NCBI GenBank assembly: GCA_036381125.1
Contig: DASVDK010000003.1
Location: 1 to 12,327 of the forward strand
Length of the DNA stretch: 12,327 bases
DNA from: DASVDK01 sp036381125 [NCBI: Thermodesulfobacteriota bacterium]
GTDB taxonomy: Bacteria; DASVDK01
Reading direction: 5' to 3'
Below are positions 1 through 5,459 of the stretch, one piece after another; the stretch's first letter is position 1, and every line of letters begins with the position of its first letter. The notes under the pieces were generated by a model. That model saw only the letters and a list, made by a program, of their open reading frames with translations, was not told the origin of the DNA and ran no database searches. Made by a program: the position numbers and the translations under genes.

Positions 1-946
1 GCCACCGGTCGCCGGCCGGATAGGTGAAGTGGTAATTCGCGTGGACGCCGGCGAGGACCCCCTCCGGGTGGTCCCTGCCGATCGCGTGCGGGGCCACCGC
101 CATCGCGATCATGCTCGCGAACTTCATCCTCTTGAACAGGCCGTAGCCGAGCGCCTGCTTGTACATGGCCACGTAGTCGCCGCCCCAGACGGACGAGACG
201 AGGAGGTCCGGCTTGGCCGACATGGCCTTGGTGATGTGCGACGTGAAGTCGGTCGTCCCGAGCTTGGGCCACCCCTCGGACACGACCGTCGTGCCCGGCA
301 GGAGCTTGTTGATGGCGACCGTGAAGTGGTCGAAGGCGTTGCGCCCGTAGGAGTAGTCGGGGTGGATGTGGGCGATCCGGCGCACCTCCGGGTACGCCAT
401 CGCCGCGCCGACCGCGCACATGACGCCGTCGGCCGACTGGATGTTCGTGATGCGGAAGATGTAGTGCGGGTCCGGCACCGCCTTGTCGAAGAGGAAGTCG
501 GTGCAGCCATCGGTGAAGATGGTGAGCACCTTCAGCTCCTCGGCCACGGGGCCGAGCGCCGGCGTGTTGCCGCTCGAGGTGATGCCACAGAAGTGATCGA
601 TCTGCTCGGAGAGCTTCATCCGGCGCAGCTCGCGGACGTTCGCGTCGGTGCCGGCCGCCTCGTCGGCCTTGATGACCTCGATCTTCCGCTTGCCGAGGAG
701 CCCGCCCTTGGCGTTGATCTCGTCGACGGCCAGCATGAGCCCCTTGTACATCGGCTCGCCGAGCACCGCGGCGGGGCCCGTGAAGAAGGTCATGTGGCCG
801 ATCTTGTACGGTCGATCGGGGATCTTGCCCTTCGGCGGCTCCTGGGCGTGGGCCGGCTTCGCGCCGACGAAGCCGGCGCCGATCGCGGAGCTGCCCATGG
901 TGACGCCAAGAGCCGTGAGAAAGTCGCGTCGCTTGATCGAGATCAT
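1..946 (-). CDS. Branched-chain amino acid-type ABC importer substrate-binding protein, Tat-exported (C-terminus cut by window)
   Basis: This encodes a periplasmic ligand-binding protein of the LivK/Peripla_BP_6 type, which captures a small solute (amino acid, amide, urea or similar) for an ABC importer. About 315 codons are visible; the family is usually near 400 residues, so the C-terminal part lies off the left edge. The N-terminus is a clear twin-arginine signal: KRRDFL at residues 5-10, a hydrophobic stretch, then AHA before Q35 as the likely cleavage site. The mature protein opens with YKIGHMTFFTGP and continues with LAVDEINAKGGLLG, both typical of the first lobe. The chosen start has a strong Shine-Dalgarno sequence, GGGAGG, six bases upstream. 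An in-frame ATG at 982 would add 12 residues and is less likely. The gene is divergent from the membrane protein at 1174 and has a good predicted promoter giving a leader of about 160 bases. Permease and ATPase genes are expected beyond the window but are not seen. The substrate cannot be named. Confidence 0.9.
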   Translation of the reverse strand, partial: MISIKRRDFLTALGVTMGSSAIGAGFVGAKPAHAQEPPKGKIPDRPYKIGHMTFFTGPAAVLGEPMYKGLMLAVDEINAKGGLLGKRKIEVIKADEAAGTDANVRELRRMKLSEQIDHFCGITSSGNTPALGPVAEELKVLTIFTDGCTDFLFDKAVPDPHYIFRITNIQSADGVMCAVGAAMAYPEVRRIAHIHPDYSYGRNAFDHFTVAINKLLPGTTVVSEGWPKLGTTDFTSHITKAMSAKPDLLVSSVWGGDYVAMYKQALGYGLFKRMKFASMIAMAVAPHAIGRDHPEGVLAGVHANYHFTYPAGDRW

Positions 947-952
947 GCCCCG

Positions 953-958
953 CCTCCC
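953..958 (-). promoter_or_regulatory. Shine-Dalgarno site for the LivK-type binding protein
   Basis: GGGAGG on the minus strand lies six bases before the ATG at 946. It decides in favour of this start over the in-frame ATG at 982 and places the KRRDFL Tat motif at residues 5-10, a normal position. Confidence 0.7.
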
Positions 959-1115
959 GGCTGTCGCAGGAAGGCGGTCCATCCATGGTGAGCGGCCGGC
1001 TCTCGCCGACCTGACGATCGTGCGGGACCGCCAAGACCGCGGCATTGCCAGCGGTCGCCGGCCCTGGAGCGGCGACCTGCCGCGCGGGCCGGGCGAGCTA
1101 AAACGATGTTCAAAG

Positions 1116-1145
1116 AGCGTAGTGCCCCGAGAGAGTGGCTGTCAA
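1116..1145 (-). promoter_or_regulatory. Predicted sigma-70-type promoter for the LivK-type gene
   Basis: On the minus strand a perfect TTGACA (1145-1140) is followed by an 18-base spacer and TACGCT (1121-1116). This is the best -35 match I found in the window. Transcription would start near 1109, leaving about 160 bases of leader before the ATG at 946. The -35 box overlaps the -35-like box of the divergent promoter at 1139-1167. Confidence 0.55.
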
Positions 1146-1167
1146 GCGCGCGCCGCGGGCGTACAAT
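1139..1167 (+). promoter_or_regulatory. Predicted promoter for the 1174 membrane protein, leaderless type
   Basis: CTGTCA (1139-1144), a 17-base spacer and TACAAT (1162-1167) form a reasonable sigma-70-like promoter. The ATG at 1174 is only seven bases after the -10 box, so transcription would begin at or next to the start codon. No Shine-Dalgarno sequence is present. Confidence 0.5.
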
Positions 1168-1173
1168 CGAAAT

Positions 1174-1848
1174 ATGCCGCAGGCCCTCCTGGGCATCCGC
1201 CGCGCCGTCGGCGCGCGTCCCGGGCTCTTCGGCGGCGTAGCGCTCGCCGTCCTGGCGCTCGACCTCGTCCTGCCGATCGCCGTCCTCTCGCTGGTCCGCA
1301 AGCCCTGGGACTACGCGGCGTTCAACGCGTGGCTGCCGAACCTCCCCGGCTACCTCGTCAACTCCGAGGTGCCGCTCGGTCGCAGGCTCGACTTCCTCTG
1401 GGACCTCGCGCTCGTCTGGTTCGTGGCCGACGGCCAGTACGGCGCGCCCGAGTGGGGCTTCTCGGTCTCCGTGGGGGACCTCGTGCGCATCGGCGCGACC
1501 GGTCTCCTCTTCGGCGCGTTCTTCGCCCTCTGGGCCCACGGCCGCGACCTCGCGCGAGCGGGCGCCTGCCCGGCGCGCGGCTGGCGCGCCGGCGGCGCGG
1601 CGGGCGCGGTCGGCAGCGTCCTCGGCCTCTCGAGCGCGCCCTGCGGCGTGGTGGGATGCGGCGCGCCGGTGTTGCCGGTGCTGGGGCTCGCGTTCGAGGG
1701 GCTCTCGAGCGGCACGCTCGCCCTGCTCGCGGGCGTGTCGCGCTGGACGACCGCGGCCGTGATGCTGGCCGTCATCTGGGGGGTGCTCCACCTCGGCCGG
1801 CGCGTCGGCGCCGCGGAGGCCGTCCACGCCGCGGCGCGCGTCGGCTAG
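1174..1848 (+). CDS. Small polytopic membrane protein of unknown function
   Basis: I do not recognise the family. The predicted product is 224 residues with several hydrophobic segments, roughly 18-40, 74-86, 104-122, 142-160, 162-176 and 192-207, so it should be an inner-membrane protein. A charged, aromatic-rich stretch at 43-72 (around KPWDYAAFNAWLPNLPG) probably forms a loop between the first two segments. The most distinctive part is APCGVVGCGAPVLPVLG near residues 155-171, a Cys-Gly / Gly-Cys-Gly pair (C157 and C162) at a predicted membrane interface; C132 is a third cysteine. These could bind metal, form a disulfide or simply be structural. The start at 1174 follows a TACAAT box directly; an upstream ATG at 1135 would add 13 polar residues and lie upstream of the predicted transcription start. 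The stop codon overlaps that of the convergent lactonase-like gene. Confidence 0.75.
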   Translation: MPQALLGIRRAVGARPGLFGGVALAVLALDLVLPIAVLSLVRKPWDYAAFNAWLPNLPGYLVNSEVPLGRRLDFLWDLALVWFVADGQYGAPEWGFSVSVGDLVRIGATGLLFGAFFALWAHGRDLARAGACPARGWRAGGAAGAVGSVLGLSSAPCGVVGCGAPVLPVLGLAFEGLSSGTLALLAGVSRWTTAAVMLAVIWGVLHLGRRVGAAEAVHAAARVG

Positions 1849-2483
1849 CGCTGCCCGCAGAGAGCCAGCCCGGCGGCCGGCATGCGCGCCTCGAGGACGA
1901 CGCCGGCCTCCGCCTCGGTGATCCAGAGGCTGCGGCGATCGGGCCCGCCGAAGGCGACGTTGCTCGTGCCGAGGCCGGCGGCGGAGCGGATGCGGGCGAC
2001 CGTGTCGCCGAGCAGCAGCTCGAGGTCCCCCCCGGCGCGCAGCCGGAAGAGCCGCCCGTGCGGGTCGCGCAGGTCCGCCTCGCCCGGATCGGTGAAGTAG
2101 AGGTCGCCGTTCCTCGCGAAGACGAGGTCGTTCGGCGCCCGGAAGGGCTCCCCCCGGTAGCGGTCGACCAGCGTGGTGACCTCGCCCGTCCGCGGGTCGA
2201 CCGCCGCGATCCCTCGGCGGTGGCAGGCGACGACGAGGCGGCCGTCCGCGTGTACCTTGAGGCCGTTCGGCACGCCGCCGTAGTCGCTCACGACCTCCAC
2301 GCGGCCGTCCCTCACGCGGAGGATCCGGCCGTTGTGGAGGTCGGTGCAATGGAAGACCCCGCGGCGGTCGAAGGCCGGCCCCTCGAGGAAGCTGTCGCGC
2401 TCGCCCGCGCCGCCGTCGAAGGCCGCGCGTCGCCGGAGCGAGTCGGGCAGGCGCGCGACGACGCGCGTGTCGATCGTCTCCAC
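1845..2483 (-). CDS. SMP-30/gluconolactonase-like protein with an apparent internal deletion
   Basis: The family are beta-propeller lactonases that hydrolyse sugar lactones and need a divalent metal. The predicted protein is 212 residues, against about 290-300 for typical members. It has the N-terminal LEGPAFD (E34, the first metal ligand), PNGLKVHADGRLVVACH at 72-88, APNDLVFARNGDLYFTDPG at 116-134 (N118 matches the substrate-contact Asn), and the final strand GTSNVAFGGPDRRSLWIT at 172-189. Around residues 155-166 the text jumps from the LELLL strand straight to VARIRSAAG. In complete relatives about 80 residues with the PNG and PDG metal-ligand motifs lie between. The reading frame stays open, so the protein may be made, but two of three metal ligands seem missing and activity is doubtful. 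Start is GTG, two bases after the aldo/keto reductase stop, so the pair is one operon, probably translationally coupled. Confidence 0.8.
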   Translation of the reverse strand: METIDTRVVARLPDSLRRRAAFDGGAGERDSFLEGPAFDRRGVFHCTDLHNGRILRVRDGRVEVVSDYGGVPNGLKVHADGRLVVACHRRGIAAVDPRTGEVTTLVDRYRGEPFRAPNDLVFARNGDLYFTDPGEADLRDPHGRLFRLRAGGDLELLLGDTVARIRSAAGLGTSNVAFGGPDRRSLWITEAEAGVVLEARMPAAGLALCGQR

Positions 2484-2485
2484 CC

Positions 2486-3919
2486 TCAGCCTCGCACGCG
2501 CGCCAGCGCCTCGTACACCGCCCCCGGATGCGGATGGGGCGGCCAGGCGAGCACGCCCACGGCGTCGGCGACGTACTCGGGGGCGCGCATGCCGGCGAGC
2601 ACGGCGGTGACGCCGGACGTGCTGGCGACGACCCAGATCGCCTTGCGCGAGAGCGACTCGGCGCGCCGGTCCGGCGGCAGGTGGCGGTCGACCAGGGTGC
2701 GCACCGCCTCGGACGCGGCGCGGCTCTTCAGGGCCGCCTCGCGCCGCATCGCCTCGAGGTAGCGCGCCAGCTCCGGCACGTAGCGGCCCCGCCAGCTCCG
2801 CCACCGCTCGCCCACCTCGCCCGCGAGCGCGCCGTCGAGGACCCGCACGACCTGGTTCATGGCCGGGATCACCATCCGCGTCTCGACGTGGCGCCAGTGC
2901 TCGAGCGTCTTGACGCGGCCCGACACGCCCGCCAGCTCGTCGGACCACCGGAAGAAGTCCGACGGGCTGACGCTGCCGGGCCCGACCTCGATCTCGGGGG
3001 CGAGGTCGCGCTGGAACTCCGCCTCGAGCGCGGCCAGGACGATGCGCTGCGCGTCGAGGCCGACGACCGGAGCCGGCACCTCGACGTCCGCGAGCCGCAG
3101 GAGGCCTCCAGGGCCGATGGCGTTGAGCGGGCGGTTCGCGAGCACGGCGATCCCCTCGCGCATGGCGAGGTCGAGCACCGTGAGCCCCTCCTCCCGGCGC
3201 TCGAGCGCGACGGCCGGCTCGAGGAGGTTCATCGGCGCCTGCAGGACGCGGAAGCGGTGCCGCTCGCCGCCCGCCTCGCGCGCCGCGACCAACATGTCGG
3301 CGAGCGAGGTCGCCTCGGGGTCGGAGGTCGGCCGCGCGACGGTGTTGGACGAGACGCCGTAGGCGCCGATCCGGCCCGCGTCCACCTGCGTCTCCAGATA
3401 CCGGAAGGCCTCGCGCAGGCGCCGGTGGAACGCCTCGCGCGTCGCCGCGAGCGCGGCCGGGGTGGCCGAGCGGCCGCGGCGCGCCGCGTCCATGAGGAAG
3501 GACTCCGGGTTGTGGAGCAGGCAGACGTCGAGCGTCTCGAGATCGAGCCGCTCGAGCGAGCGCGAGAGCTGGTCGTCGAGGAGATCGAACCCGATCTTCG
3601 AGACGACCACGACCGCGTCGCGGGGGACGCGGCCCGACCGCGCCAGGTCGCCGACGACCGCACCGACGAGTCGCTCGGCCGCGCCGTCGGTGTAGTTCGT
3701 GGAGGTGTCGATCAGGTTGACGCCCGACTCGAGCGCGCGCTCCAGGGCAGCACGGTGGGCAGGCGTCCGGTCGTCCACACGGTAGGTGCCGAAGCCGAGC
3801 CGGCTCACGGTGAGGCCGGTCACGCCGAGCGGCGTGAAGGCGGCGGCCGGGAGGCGGCCGGCGAGCCGGGTGGCATACGCGGCGGTGGCGGCGGGCGTGG
3901 CCCGTCCGGCGATGGACAT
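2486..3919 (-). CDS. Aldo/keto reductase family oxidoreductase, long form (477 aa)
   Basis: This is an NADPH-type aldo/keto reductase with a (beta/alpha)8 barrel. The first strand LGVTGLTVSRLGFGTYRV at about 31-48 is typical. The catalytic tetrad is visible: D71 and Y76 in LIDTSTNYTDG, K108 in VVVSKIG and H136 in CLLHNPE. Later come GAYGVSSNT and, further on, LANRPLNAI. At 477 residues it is much longer than classical members (about 320); an extra C-terminal helical region follows the barrel, as in a bacterial subfamily of long AKRs. The Lys-to-His spacing is only 28 residues, which looks short for this subgroup. It is the first gene of a leftward unit with the lactonase-like gene, two bases apart. 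A sensible inference is oxidation of an aldose to its lactone, or the reverse, followed by lactone hydrolysis; the substrate is unknown. Start ATG follows a TACGAT box and has no Shine-Dalgarno sequence. Confidence 0.88.
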   Translation of the reverse strand: MSIAGRATPAATAAYATRLAGRLPAAAFTPLGVTGLTVSRLGFGTYRVDDRTPAHRAALERALESGVNLIDTSTNYTDGAAERLVGAVVGDLARSGRVPRDAVVVVSKIGFDLLDDQLSRSLERLDLETLDVCLLHNPESFLMDAARRGRSATPAALAATREAFHRRLREAFRYLETQVDAGRIGAYGVSSNTVARPTSDPEATSLADMLVAAREAGGERHRFRVLQAPMNLLEPAVALERREEGLTVLDLAMREGIAVLANRPLNAIGPGGLLRLADVEVPAPVVGLDAQRIVLAALEAEFQRDLAPEIEVGPGSVSPSDFFRWSDELAGVSGRVKTLEHWRHVETRMVIPAMNQVVRVLDGALAGEVGERWRSWRGRYVPELARYLEAMRREAALKSRAASEAVRTLVDRHLPPDRRAESLSRKAIWVVASTSGVTAVLAGMRAPEYVADAVGVLAWPPHPHPGAVYEALARVRG

Positions 3920-3924
3920 GGCTC

Positions 3925-3930
3925 ATCGTA
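3925..3930 (-). promoter_or_regulatory. -10-like TACGAT for the aldo/keto reductase, leaderless type
   Basis: TACGAT on the minus strand ends five bases before the ATG at 3919, and no Shine-Dalgarno sequence intervenes. A weak -35 candidate, CTGGCG at 3955-3950, sits 19 bases further upstream. The call rests mainly on the same arrangement at other genes in the window. Confidence 0.35.
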
Positions 3931-4026
3931 GCCGGGGGTGCCCCGACCGCGCCAGGGGACCCGGTCGGCTCCGGTGCCTGCGTGCCGCCCACGGACCGGC
4001 GTCACGGCGCTCGGGGCTCTGGCCCG

Positions 4027-4044
4027 GCCCCGCTCACGCGGGGC
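4027..4044. other. Perfect GC-rich hairpin after the ACT gene, possible terminator
   Basis: GCCCCGC (4027-4033) and GCGGGGC (4038-4044) form a perfect seven-base-pair stem around the loop TCAC. It lies 14 bases downstream of the ACT-protein stop codon on the minus strand, the right place for a terminator. There is no T-run after it, so a factor-independent terminator is not proven. The rest of the 139-base gap 3920-4058 shows no other clear feature apart from the aldo/keto reductase promoter. Confidence 0.35.
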
Positions 4045-4058
4045 GCAGCCGCTACGCG

Positions 4059-4472
4059 TTAGCGCGCGCCGAGGATGCGGCCCGCCGCTCGTGTGTCCTC
4101 GGGACGGACCCAGAGGATCGCGCCGAAGCGTCCCCTGCCCGCGGTCGCCGCATCGACGGCCACGACGTTGATGGCCGCCTCGGCGAGCTTGCCGAGCACC
4201 CGCGCGAGCGCACCCGGCCGATCGTCGCCGCTGATCAGGAAGGCGCGCTTGGGCCCCACGAGCCGCCACTTCTCGCGGCGCGCCAGGGCGCGGAAGGCGC
4301 GCGGATCGACCGGCACGAAGTCGAGCTGCCCGCCGCGTCCCTCGGGGAACCCCGAGAAGGCGAGGAGATCGATTCCCTCGCGCTGCAGAGCGGCCAGGTG
4401 GCGGGCGGCCTCGCCGGGGCGATCCGGAACGAGGACGTAGAAGTAGTCGACGCGGCGGACGGTGGTGGCCAT
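4059..4472 (-). CDS. Stand-alone tandem ACT-domain protein
   Basis: The 137-residue protein consists of two ACT-like domains and nothing else. The first has VDYFYVLVPDRPGEAARHL (about 8-26), the second KRAFLISGDDRPGALARVL (about 75-93) followed by INVVAVDAATAGRGRFGAILWV (101-122). The repeated DRPG turn is the classic ACT ligand-binding loop, where small metabolites, often amino acids, bind at a domain interface. No catalytic domain is attached, so it is likely a metabolite-binding regulatory protein acting on a partner. The partner cannot be read from the context: it is transcribed away from the hydratase at 4529, and the next gene downstream is the aldo/keto reductase, 139 bases away with its own promoter-like box. 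The ATG at 4472 is preferred over upstream in-frame codons because domain homology starts just after it. TCTACT lies five bases before it. Confidence 0.8.
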   Translation of the reverse strand: MATTVRRVDYFYVLVPDRPGEAARHLAALQREGIDLLAFSGFPEGRGGQLDFVPVDPRAFRALARREKWRLVGPKRAFLISGDDRPGALARVLGKLAEAAINVVAVDAATAGRGRFGAILWVRPEDTRAAGRILGAR

Positions 4473-4515
4473 GCCCCAGTAGACTCCCGAAGCGGCAGCC
4501 GCGTCAAGCGCGGTG

Positions 4516-4521
4516 TAGACT
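4516..4521 (+). promoter_or_regulatory. -10-like TAGACT for the hydratase-VOC operon, leaderless type
   Basis: TAGACT ends seven bases before the ATG at 4529, with no Shine-Dalgarno sequence between. No good -35 box is visible at the usual spacing. GTAGACT also occurs at 4479-4485 in the same 56-base divergent gap, and the 10-base string GTCAAGCGCG at 4503-4512 recurs upstream of the 1174 gene (1141-1150). Confidence 0.4.
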
Positions 4522-4528
4522 CGTGCGC

Positions 4529-4927
4529 ATGACCGCACCGCTCGAGGTCGGCGCCCGCGCCGAGATCACCAGGACGCTGACCGACGCCGACATCCGGAAG
4601 TTCGCCGAGGCGACCGGCGACACGAACCCCGTCCACCTCGACGAGGCCTACGCGAAGGGCACCGTCTTCGGCGGCCGCATCGCGCACGGCCTCCTCACGG
4701 CCGGCCTCGTGTCGGCCGTGCTGGCCAACCGGTTGCCCGGGCCCGGCACCGTGTACCTGTCGCAGACGCTCGAGTTCAAGGCCCCCGTCCGGCCGGGCGA
4801 CACGGTGACGGCCGAGGTGGAGGTGCTCGAGGTGACGGGGCGGCGCGCGCGCCTCGCCACCCGTTGCCGGCTCGCCGACGGCACGGTGGTGCTGACCGGC
4901 GAGGCCGTCGTGAGGCCGCCCCGATGA
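4529..4927 (+). CDS. MaoC-family (R)-specific enoyl-CoA hydratase, PhaJ-like
   Basis: This is a single hot-dog-fold MaoC hydratase, 132 residues, essentially the size of PhaJ (about 134). Members add water to trans-2-enoyl-CoA to give (R)-3-hydroxyacyl-CoA, linking beta-oxidation to polyhydroxyalkanoate or other (R)-hydroxyacyl pathways. The signature GDTNPVHLDEAYA at 30-42 holds the catalytic pair Asp31 and His36 in the PhaJ positions. FGGRIAHGLLTAGLVSAVL at about 47-65 is the conserved hydratase helix, and EFKAPVRPGDTV follows near 87-98. It is the first gene of a rightward pair; its TGA overlaps the ATG of the VOC gene as ATGA. No PHA synthase is in view, so a polymer role is only one option; fatty acid or aromatic degradation is equally possible. 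Confidence 0.9.
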   Translation: MTAPLEVGARAEITRTLTDADIRKFAEATGDTNPVHLDEAYAKGTVFGGRIAHGLLTAGLVSAVLANRLPGPGTVYLSQTLEFKAPVRPGDTVTAEVEVLEVTGRRARLATRCRLADGTVVLTGEAVVRPPR

Positions 4928-5364
4928 CCCCGTCGATCCAGGTGACGTTCGACTGCGCCGATCCCGACCGGCTCGCCCGCTTCTGGGCCGACGTGCTCGG
5001 CTACCAGGTGCAGCCGCCGCCGCCCGGCTTCGCCTCCTGGCCCGAGTTCCTCGCGGCCAGGGGGATCCCCGAACACGAGCAGCCCGTGGCGAGCGCCATC
5101 GTCGATCCGGTCGGCGCCGGACCGCGGCTCTTCTTCCAGAAGGTGCCGGAGGGGAAGCGCGCGAAGAACCGGGTTCACCTCGACGTGAACGTCGGCGGCG
5201 GGCATGCCGCGCCGCTTGCCGAGCGGCGCGTCCGCGTGGACACCGCGGTGGAGCGCCTCGTGAAGGCCGGCGCCGCACGGCTGCACGCCCACGAGGACCC
5301 GCGGCTCGGCGAGTACTGGGTCGTCATGCAGGATCCGGAGGGCAACGAGTTCTGCCTCCAGTGA
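4924..5364 (+). CDS. VOC-superfamily (glyoxalase-like) protein
   Basis: The 146-residue protein has the vicinal oxygen chelate/glyoxalase-like fold. It opens with IQVTFDCADPDRLARFWADVLGYQVQ, the standard first beta-alpha unit, and closes with EYWVVMQDPEGNEFCLQ, the standard last strand. RVHLDVNV near residues 82-89 supplies the conserved His of the second half, and E142 in NEFC is at the usual metal-ligand position. VOC proteins include glyoxalases, dioxygenases, epimerases and resistance proteins, so the reaction cannot be assigned. Its start codon overlaps the hydratase stop (ATGA), so it is almost certainly translationally coupled to the hydratase and may act in the same pathway, for example on a CoA ester or its hydroxy product; that is inference. 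Confidence 0.85.
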   Translation: MTPSIQVTFDCADPDRLARFWADVLGYQVQPPPPGFASWPEFLAARGIPEHEQPVASAIVDPVGAGPRLFFQKVPEGKRAKNRVHLDVNVGGGHAAPLAERRVRVDTAVERLVKAGAARLHAHEDPRLGEYWVVMQDPEGNEFCLQ

Positions 5365-5375
5365 ACCGCCACGAC

Positions 5376-5452
5376 CGGGGTCAGGCCTCTACGCGTTCCC
5401 AACTGGAAAACGGAAAGGCCTGACCCCGCGGAAAATGGAAAGACCTGACCCC
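5376..5452. repeat. REP-like repeat cluster (core GGGGTCAGG) between convergent genes
   Basis: Two 23-base direct copies lie at 5405-5427 and 5430-5452, 25 bases apart, differing at only two positions. Read on the minus strand each begins GGGGTCAGG and continues with a T-rich half containing TTTCC and TTTTCC. A third, inverted copy of the core at 5376-5388 pairs perfectly over 13 bases with 5416-5428 around a 27-base loop, which itself contains a small TTCC/GGAA stem (5396-5399 with 5405-5408). The cluster fills most of the 95-base gap between the VOC gene and the hydrolase-like gene. From memory, similar GGGGTCAGG-type repeats occur across many bacterial genomes, often near REP-associated (Y1/RAYT) transposases; none is present here. 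The hairpin may also act as a two-way terminator. Confidence 0.75.
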
Positions 5453-5459
5453 CAGGCGG

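Noticed and set aside
29-991. 320-residue plus-strand frame opposite the LivK-type gene
   Set aside because: The minus strand encodes a complete Tat signal and ligand-binding lobe; the plus-strand text is His/Arg/Val-rich with no domain.
648-2762. 704-residue open frame on the plus strand
   Set aside because: It crosses the LivK-type gene, the membrane protein gene in another frame and the lactonase-like gene. The composition is arginine/proline/alanine-rich and shows no domain.
2484-3992. Extension of the lactonase-like frame upstream to give a 715-residue protein
   Set aside because: The upstream part is an out-of-frame reading of the aldo/keto reductase gene and is arginine/proline-rich. 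The GTG at 2483 just after the reductase stop is the natural start.
4473-4538. Upstream extension of the ACT frame to 4538
   Set aside because: It would overlap the hydratase start and its promoter, and the added residues do not belong to the ACT fold.
5376-5452. Possible CRISPR array
   Set aside because: Only two direct copies with a two-base spacing and an inverted third copy; there are no spacers and no cas genes.
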